A stretch of 64,000 nt of DNA from Steromphala cineraria. Its lineage: Eukaryota > Mollusca > Gastropoda > Trochida > Trochidae. Each line of letters begins with the position of its first letter. Position 1 is the first letter of the stretch. The notes below the pieces were generated by a model. The model was not told the DNA's origin. It ran no database searches and saw only the letters and a list, made by a program, of their open reading frames with translations. The stretch spans positions 71,057,060 through 71,121,059 of the forward strand of contig OU744721.1 of NCBI GenBank assembly GCA_916613615.1, written 5' to 3'. Positions 36,118-45,100 of this stretch are shown here, in pieces. The position numbers were made by a program, and so were the translations under genes.

Positions 36118-36589
36118 GAGGCTTCCACTTGGAAATCACAATGAAATTGTTTACCATGGAAAGATAAGATAAGAGAATCTATTTTTTCTGAACAATCGTT
36201 GTCGACATTTCTAGCCAGGTTCATATCTTCTTTCCAGGTTAATTTCTAAGAATAAGCTCAGTGCACATGTATGTACCTACAATCTAGGAATGCTCACGAT
36301 GTGCGGATTGTTCGCTCAAAATCTACTGATTGTGATATACCCAAGATTGTCCGTAACACACACATCAGCAGTGAAACAGAAGATTTTTTTGAATTTTGAA
36401 AAAATAAATATTGATATTCTGATGATACAAACAATACATGTAATTTTATCTGCCTCCTCCATTTTGTGACGCAATATTTTTAAGAAATGAATATATTTTA
36501 TCACATAGTTATAACCTTGTAAGGTAACCTTGTATAACTTCCTTAGATTGTGGAAGCAAAATCGTTATAAAACTAATTCCTTACTAAGT

Positions 36590-36921
36590 TTAGGGGGAAT
36601 TTGAGGTGATGTTATGAAAATGACGATATTTTTTCCCAATAGAAAGACAATGTATTTAAACTAAATGAAGCAGTAATAAATCAAATTTATAATGTAAAGT
36701 TCAGCCATGCCAATCCTTTTTCTTACACACAATGAATTAAAGGTGTTCACACAAAAATTACTCAATGGACGTATGTGAATCTTTATAATTTTGTTTTCTT
36801 ACTATGTATGATTGGTATATGTAATGATATTTTGACACTATCGAAATAATACATATAGCATTGACGTACAGTTATCAGTGAAAAATATGAAATATGAAAT
36901 TTTCAAAAAACTGCCACTTTA
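36590..36921 (-). mobile_element. TTAA-family MITE, copy 3, degenerate
   Basis: Recognisable by TTTAGGGGGAAT...GAGGTGATG at the left and AAAAACTGCCACTTTAA at the right. The terminal AGGGGCAGTAGCACG at the left is lost. Oldest-looking copy of the family. Confidence 0.7.
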
Positions 36922-36929
36922 ATACTTCA

Positions 36930-38100
36930 CAATATTTGTATCTAAAGTAAATGTGATGTTCACTTTTGCACTTTCTCCTCCCAAACTTTCTTCTTCTGTA
37001 CGGGTCAGAAAGGATTTGTGTAATCAAGGATATTGTTTAAAGTAAGTATTTGGAAATAATCACCTTGCACACCAAAAGAACTAAAGAACCTGCTCCTTCT
37101 TGTTCCCTATCATCTCCGTGTTGATTTAAAGTTAGAAGAAAAGTGACACTGCGCTCGGGTGTCACATTTAAATCATAATGGTTTACCTTTCCTGAATCAT
37201 TGGTGTATGAACTTACCAAGGTTAACATTGGCAAAATAGATAATTGAAAAGTTCAATTTTAAATGGATAATGAAATGCATTTTTTAGAATTACAGATAAT
37301 AAATATTTCCTTTAACATTATCAATTGCATTGCAATGAGCATATAATTGACACAAGATGCAACTTAAGTAGAGTAGTGTTTGTGGGACACCGCGAAAGCA
37401 GACAGCCCTGAAACTATTTGTTTGGTTTTTTTTCTAGGTGGGACATGTCCACATTCAATTTGCACCAAGGTGATTTTATTTTTATTCTGCTCCTTCTTCA
37501 GAAATGTTATACGTTCGAAGACAGTGGGATGATTTATGTACCCTGAACATGTAGCCACCCATACACAGGTAGAGAGCGCATCGGGAAGTTGTGAATCCTT
37601 ACTGAGCATGTGCTATCTCGAAAAACACTTATATATTTTCACTTAATATCGAAATTGGTGAATATATTTTACTAGCGTCGTCTATATTGGTGTACACATT
37701 TTACGAGTGTCTAAATTACTGAACACCTTTTACTACATGTACATACAGCTGAGTACTTACCAATCAGGAGAGGATTATGATTGATGATGATTAAATATAC
37801 CCATTTAACTAGTATCTACTTTGCTGGGTACATCTTTAGCTTACTACAATTAATTGATTTCAGTAACATTTTCTATCTTTGACATTAATTTAAACTGTTT
37901 AATATTTTTTCCGCAATGTTGGTATAAGATTCGACTTTTTAGTTTACCGCAAAATTAATCCTGCGATAAGAAAACATGAAAAATCAAAGTCCTATGCCTG
38001 TCGATCCTAAGCCATTTTTCGATTTTCTAGGTGTCGACTCATGCGATTCGATAATCCCCAAAATAATTTTAGTATCTGACTGATATACACAAAAGGCACA
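36930..38100. other. Intergenic between the lectin genes
   Basis: Between the signal exon and the 3' end of the fibrinogen-domain gene. Short frames only; the longest, minus 37364-37609, was not recognised. Confidence 0.35.
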
Positions 38101-38114
38101 TGATTTAAACATAT

Positions 38115-38120
38115 TTTATT
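38115..38120 (-). terminator. Candidate polyadenylation signal of the fibrinogen-domain gene
   Basis: AATAAA on the minus strand about 785 bases after the stop codon at 38904-38906. It is the clearest signal noticed downstream; transcript data would be needed to confirm it. Confidence 0.35.
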
Positions 38121-38903
38121 ATAAAAAAGAAACGGATTGGCAAACAAGCAAATATGCTTATTTTAATGCCGCTCCCTAACAGAATACAGTTAAATCAAAG
38201 TTACGTACACATGGACAGATCAGTACACATTCATGTATAATAATTATACAGAGACAGTATTGAAACAATGACTTTGAAAATATACAACTAGCAATCTAAG
38301 GCTCAGATTCATATTTTGATAAGATGGTATAAACATAAGGATAGTTCAGCAAGGCAAAAGCTCAAATTAGATATTTAATACAAAAGGCACATTAAGTGAT
38401 CATAGTGAATACATGTCAAGTTTAATAACATTTGAAAAGTTAGTAACTGTACTATGAAGTTGAACAAAAATGACTCTCATACAGTCAAGTTTAAAAGAAG
38501 GAAGTGGAATATCTAAATAAAATAATGCGGATACGTGATCAAAACGTACAAAAGATACATCTATAGAGCATAGTGATTACACTTTACAGATTAACAAACA
38601 CCATCAGGGTTATGAGCCTAACAAAAAGACGTCCTCAAACAGTCCTTTCTAAATCTTAAACAATAAGGAGAGCATCTGACCAAAATATATAAAATGCACA
38701 TCTGGGACAATAGTGATTACATATATGAAGTTTCGTAACATTTGAACAAATAGTATCAGAATAATCAGCGGAACACAAATAACTTTCTCAAAAAGTCTCT
38801 CAACAAAGAAGTTGAAAATCTAAAGACAATATTAAAATTGGAAAATATATATAAGGGATGACCAAATCAACATCCATTAGCATGAGCGTACATCTACAGG
38901 TAA

Positions 38904-39148
38904 TTAATTCGGTTTTATTTTCATGACACTGAGTTTTAAAGAACCATAATGTCCTGTCCATGTAACCCAATTAATGCCCTTGCCATAGGCACCTGATCCG
39001 TAAAGACCATTCAGGTTCGAGTCGTGACAAGACCCATACCACCAGGCGCCTCTAGCATCATTGGCACAGGATGAAAGAGAGTTCTTATCATTGTCTTGGT
39101 CCCATGTCGAGAACATCTTCCCGTCATGTTGTCCGTGGAATGAATCGC
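38904..39148 (-). CDS. FReD gene exon 5 (C-terminal, stop codon)
   Basis: Residues 235-315. Acceptor TTTCTTTCAAG. Contains FSTWDQDND, the paired cysteines C262 and C275 around [15 protein letters not shown], and the closing [14 protein letters not shown]. This is the calcium and ligand-binding end of the fibrinogen-related domain. Confidence 0.92.
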
Positions 39149-42100
39149 CTTGAAAGAAACGAAGAGAAGCTTTTAACACTTATATACATGGACTTTTGAT
39201 TGAAACTACCATATTTTGTGTATATTTCATAGGTCTGAGAGCAACAATCGGATTTTTTTGTTCAATGGTGAGCAAGGGTATGATTGAATTTTGAAATCTT
39301 TATGTTCACAAATTTACTTTATCTGATTGATGAAAACAATCAGTCAATTGCGCTTTCAAAGATAGTATCTGTGTAATCTCTTATCCACATACGAAGTTAT
39401 AATCATTCATTGCATTGACACGTTTTGCCCTTTCTTCATCATGTTACGTTTCGAACTCGGTTGATTTTAAATTAGAAAGAATCTGTATACTTTGGCTACT
39501 ATACAAACTTTATCAACCAAATCAATGAAGCTGTGTGTAAAAGTCCGTACCTCTATCTCCAGAGAAACCAGAGACGTGGAGTTGATACTTGTTGACCTCA
39601 CTGTCGATAGAAAAGGTCGAGTATTTGGCGTATCCTGCAGCATCAGACCCGTCAATCATGTCAACCCTCATTTGGGAAGCTCTTTTTGTGGTCAAGCGGT
39701 GGATTTTGTCGTTTCCTAGTGGAAATTACACATTCGCATTGAAAAACAATTCTGAAACAAGATGAGTTTGTGAAACACGAATGCCCCCGGATGCATATGT
39801 CAAGTATCAAAGACCTAGCTCCGACCAATCAAAAGTTATGACCAAGGTTAAAGTTTTTGTGGACAAACGGACAGACGGACAGACGGACAGGTGAAAAAAA
39901 ATATACCCCCGGAATCACTGATTCGGGGGCATAATAAATCCTATGTTACTAATAATGACTACGTGATTAAGTGATGGAAATTCTTTGAAGTGGTTGAAAT
40001 AAGGCAAATTATTTATTCATCATAAATTTTGGCATTTAATGCCAAATGTAATTTATTCAAAGGGTAAATTATCTAACTAAATAAACCCGTCATCAGTAGT
40101 CAATCAATTTTCAATTACCAAACGAAAACTACATAGTGTATATTTTGGAAACATTGTGATCAATTAAGTAAGAGTAATTAGATCGATAAGAGTTTGTGTA
40201 AGTTAGCCCCCACAAAGCTTTATTTGTACAATGCACAATACCAATCGGGTAACATGACTGGATCCGTGTTCTTCATCTAACGCCTTTAATGGCGACTCAT
40301 GTTGTACAATATACCTCATAGAGGTAAAAATAAAAAAACTGGTTCATATCCCTAAATCAGTTGTAAATGTTACTAAAGGTGTGCCGTAATCATCTAATTG
40401 TTAGAATCATAAAGATATCCGAAAACTACACAATAACCATTTACTTATCACGCCATTGCATTATGTATTTTTTTATCCCTTGAAAAGCATAATAAATATT
40501 CACAGTGATAAATACTGCAATAATACACAATACAATTTTTTGTCAAATAGTCGTATGATACAGCTCGATAAGTTTATTTTCAGGTAAAAAGAAAGCGTTT
40601 ATTCTCACCAAGCCAAAAATTCCCACACAAGGCTCCAAATCCTCTTTTGTAGTCCTTCCAGGTCTTGTAGAAGTCTACTGTCGCGTCTACTCGTCTCTGG
40701 AACACCTGGAAATGTCAATGTCTCCTTTACGAAAATATAAAACAATAGTAATTACATGTATACTCGGTCACACAATCCTGTCTGACATTGACTCTATCTG
40801 TTTGCATTGTGACCATAATGCTGTAGAAAATGAGTACCATGTTTTCTTTATATGTAATAGATACTCTTTGCTTCTTAATGAATATTTTATGTCCATTAAC
40901 AAATATTGTAAAGCTAGGTTAACAATGAAACAAATACTTAACACACATGATGTAAATATACTTCGAATAACATCTATTTATCTTTCTAAGATATTCAGCT
41001 TAAGATCTTCTTAGTAAAAGTTTGGTCATGTGACAAATATATTTATTTTCTCATACAATTGTACCATGGGTCATGTGGCCTTAAATACTGAAATAAACAT
41101 GATTGATTGGTCACACAATCCGTTATAGAACACGTCTTGTACTGCTTCGCATCAAGGTCAATGCTGGTTTGAAAACAATAATGTATCAATACAAGCACTG
41201 ACCTTTACAACAGATTATGGTCCTCCATAGATAAAGAGGCCCGACAACCGAGTACACGTTTCATTCAATACCCACGTGATGTATGTAAGTTGACACAGGT
41301 CAGAAGGTTGAATCCATCAGAAATACGTGTCACTTATTTAACAATATCAAACAATGTGTTTTGTATCATTTTATATGTAACAGATAATTACCAATAACGT
41401 ATCACACTAGGTCACGACCAAAAATTGACATTCTCTCGCCATCATTTTTGTACAAGAGGTTTTAGGCACACATGAGTTTGACCACCCATCTACGCGGACA
41501 AATTAATCTGGTAACTCTTTATCAATCGTGAATTAATTTGTGGTATATTGACTGTAGTAACTATCGAGATTGAGAATCCAGCACCGTTCAGAGGCCCCTG
41601 AGACAATAACAGACCCTCTTTCATTCCCGTTGCCACAAAAATGACGTTTTAAGACGACCCCTTGATTTCAAAGCCACAGTAGTTACAGACCCGGGGCTGT
41701 GGTACCGTCATGTTTGAATTTTAATTATGACAAATAATTTACCTCAAATATAGTATTATTGTATGTCCTTTGTATCAGGTCCTGGCGCGACTTCTAAGTT
41801 GCAACCACCGGTTAAACTTGTATTTGTTTTTAAAATAAAAATGAACTTACAATCAACAAAGTAAAGGTCAACTCTAATTCTTAAAGGGGCAGTAGCACGT
41901 TTTTGAAAATTTTATATTTTCATGTTTTCACTGATAATTGTAAGTTAATGTTAAATGTATTATTTTAATAGCGTCAAAACTCTCATCAAATAAACCAATC
42001 ATCCATAATCAGAGAACAAATTATAACGATTCACATTAAGTCCATTGGCAGACATTTTTGTGTGAACACCTTTAATTCATTTTGTGTAAATAAAATGAAT

Positions 42101-45100
42101 CCCATGGCTAAACCTTACATTATATATGTGTTTTATTACTGCTTTATTTAGATTTAATACATTGTCTTTCAATTGGAAACATCTTTTTTCATTTTCCTGA
42201 CATCACCCTATATTCCCCCTACAAACGTGCTACTGCCCCTTTAAGCTCACCCGATTTATCCTTAACAAAATGTACCCTATTTCAATTAAATACTCTGGTT
42301 ATGTCTCATGGTATTATAGATCGTTACGGCATTACCGTCCATCCTCCGCCATCAGTGGTCATGTCACAGTGCACTTGGAATGGACCATGGCCATCTTGGG
42401 GGTCAATGATGTACAGCCCGTCCTGGGATGATGGGTCCATGTTCTTGATGGCAGCACAGTCCCTCATACCTAAATTGTAGCAATGGTGAAGATACATTTA
42501 CTAATCAATTGAAGGAAATCAAGCAGCAGGAATTTTATTTAGGTTAAAACTTGAGCAACACATTGTGTTTTAAATATACAAATGTGGTCCATATATGTAG
42601 TTATTTGATTTTCAAATGTTTAAATGCAACTTTAAGAAAGCTACTATTGGTTAACCACTGTTATCAGTTAATTAACTGCACATTAAAGTGAAGCTTTTAT
42701 CTTTTTAATTTTCATATCACTTTTGATGTGATTTAAATTATTAACTCGTATTTGCTTTTCCCATTTATTCACCTTTAGAATAGTCTTTAACTTTTAACCA
42801 ACATCTGTTTACATTGTTTTGATCAAAATAGACAAAGTTCTTTAACGTGATCTTAATTCTAGCGTTCATCACACTAAAATTCTACTTACGGTTACATTCT
42901 TACACGGATTGTCGTCCTTTTATTGAATAAAGTTCTCTTATGTCAACAGTGATATGAATTTTGGTCAACAACGGCTTGGTGTCATGTTAGTCTACCAGTT
43001 TGATTGAACTCAGCCCTAGTGCATCTTACTAAAGTTTTTGTTTTACTGAACCTTTATTCAATTTGCGACACAAATTCAGCGCAGCATTGCACCGAAACCT
43101 TCCTGCATGTAGAACAGTTCCCTACTGCAGACAAAGTTGGTGAGCCCCTGGTGGAATTCGAACCACGGACCTCCTGATCATAAGTCAAACGCGCCAACCA
43201 CTGCGCAATACCTAACAAGCGTTAGGGTGCACGCGCGTAGATCGTGTATCTGATACAGTGGATATAATAATGATATACCAACATCTATATCTGCATCGTC
43301 AAGCACATCTTCACCTCTACTTGAACTGCAATCGAGTCCACAGTTCGCTTATTTCTTGTTAGTATAAGTTTAAAAGAAATTCACTCTGTCTTTTTCACTT
43401 TAACGTACTTAGAATGTAAGACGTCATTATAATGAAGACAGAATATTCAGAATGTCCTTTAGTTTCTAAATCACAAAGAAAATGAATATTAACAAAACTG
43501 TCAGAATGATGAAGTTTTGTCATGCGTTTCAGTTCGTTTGCATTCCGGCTAAGAATATCGTGTGAATAGTTGATGAGTAATAAATATGCATTTTCAAAGG
43601 ATTTCTTCCCAAAAGACAGAACTCCCATAAGGCGCTCATGACGGAAAATTTACTGTTCTTTGTCATGATAACAACAATGTAGTAACGTTATGTTCCCAGA
43701 AAAGGTTGGCCTAAGAGTTATTTAAAATAACTAGACGCACTGTTGCATTATAAGGTTGTCATATCAATGTCTGTCGAAATTGTACCCGAAATGAAAATAC
43801 CTAGGCAAGAACCACTTCTTGAATGAGAAAAGTGTTCTTATATTGAAAGACTAGATGAGCGTTTGCGGGACACTGCAACATCAGAACAGCCCCGAGTTTC
43901 AATCTTATTAAATATGATCTATTTGCTACACTACGTTATGCGTGTAGATCATACAAGGCTCAGTTATAAGCCGAAGGCCAAGGTCTATCTGTCCTACCCG
44001 ACTCCCCCTGCGGTCTATCTACAGGCACCAAGACCGAGTCTGAGTACCTTAACCGGCTTATGAACTGAGGGAAGAGTGCATTTAAAAAATAAAACAAAAT
44101 TATAGCAGTTCAAACATACTCACACCCCTCTATGAATATGAACTGGTCCAAATGACTTCATAGGTTTGTGACAGGATTTGGAAACCATTAATAACAATCT
44201 TTTTAAACGAATTTTAGTTATGTGTTAAGTAATCAAAAGCTGAAAAAAATATTTTCCTTTAACATTACAAACAAAAAGTTGACAGTAAATATTAGTGTCA
44301 TCATCAGGCGACGCAGCCGATCACGTGACATTGTGCCCGTGCATTTCGTGACGTTTGTGATTAATGCTGAAATGTACACGCTTGCACACTGAACTGCTCG
44401 ACCAATGACAACATGATCAAAGTTATCCCAAACACAACACAATTTCAATAGTTACAAGACCTTTTGCACATAAAACATATTGCTACATTAATATTAATAA
44501 AAAATAAGTAATGCAGAAACTGGCAATTTTACAAGAGGCAATGAAATAGTGTAATCAATTGGTCACGAAAAAATCATTCAACTGGCTCCGTAGCCTAATG
44601 GTCATTCTCTCCCCACAGAGGCAACTCAGTCATACCTGAATTAGCCTCTGTTCTATTACGCCGAGATCCTGGGGTTCCGGCAGATTGCCCTAGCGGCAAA
44701 AAGTTGTAACTTGAGATATCTCCCTTATCTGCAGCCAATGAAAACACCTTTTTGATATCAACGACTTTGGGAATTCTCAACGGTCGTACTGTGACTTTCG
44801 AAAGTATCATGCCTTCAGGTTTATTTTTCATTAACAGTGTGAGAGAGAAATATTTGAAAATCAGATATGGATAGGGTTTTTCATTAAAAACATACTGTTT
44901 TATAATTGTTTAAATTGTTCTTTATTTTATGATAAATTTTATTTTAATAATCTACCAAATAAAAACTAATGAGAAGGTAAAAAAGCGATTTTTTTGTAGA
45001 AGGAAGAGTTATCTCCCCTGAATGCCGAATCACCGGGAATAGCCGGGAGTAGCCGAGCTTTTGCGAATGCCCCCTTTTGAAACGGCGTCGCTGATTGCAC

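Noticed and set aside
43141..43215. Candidate tRNA gene on minus
   Set aside because: A and B boxes are present but the acceptor stem does not pair and a SINE body follows.
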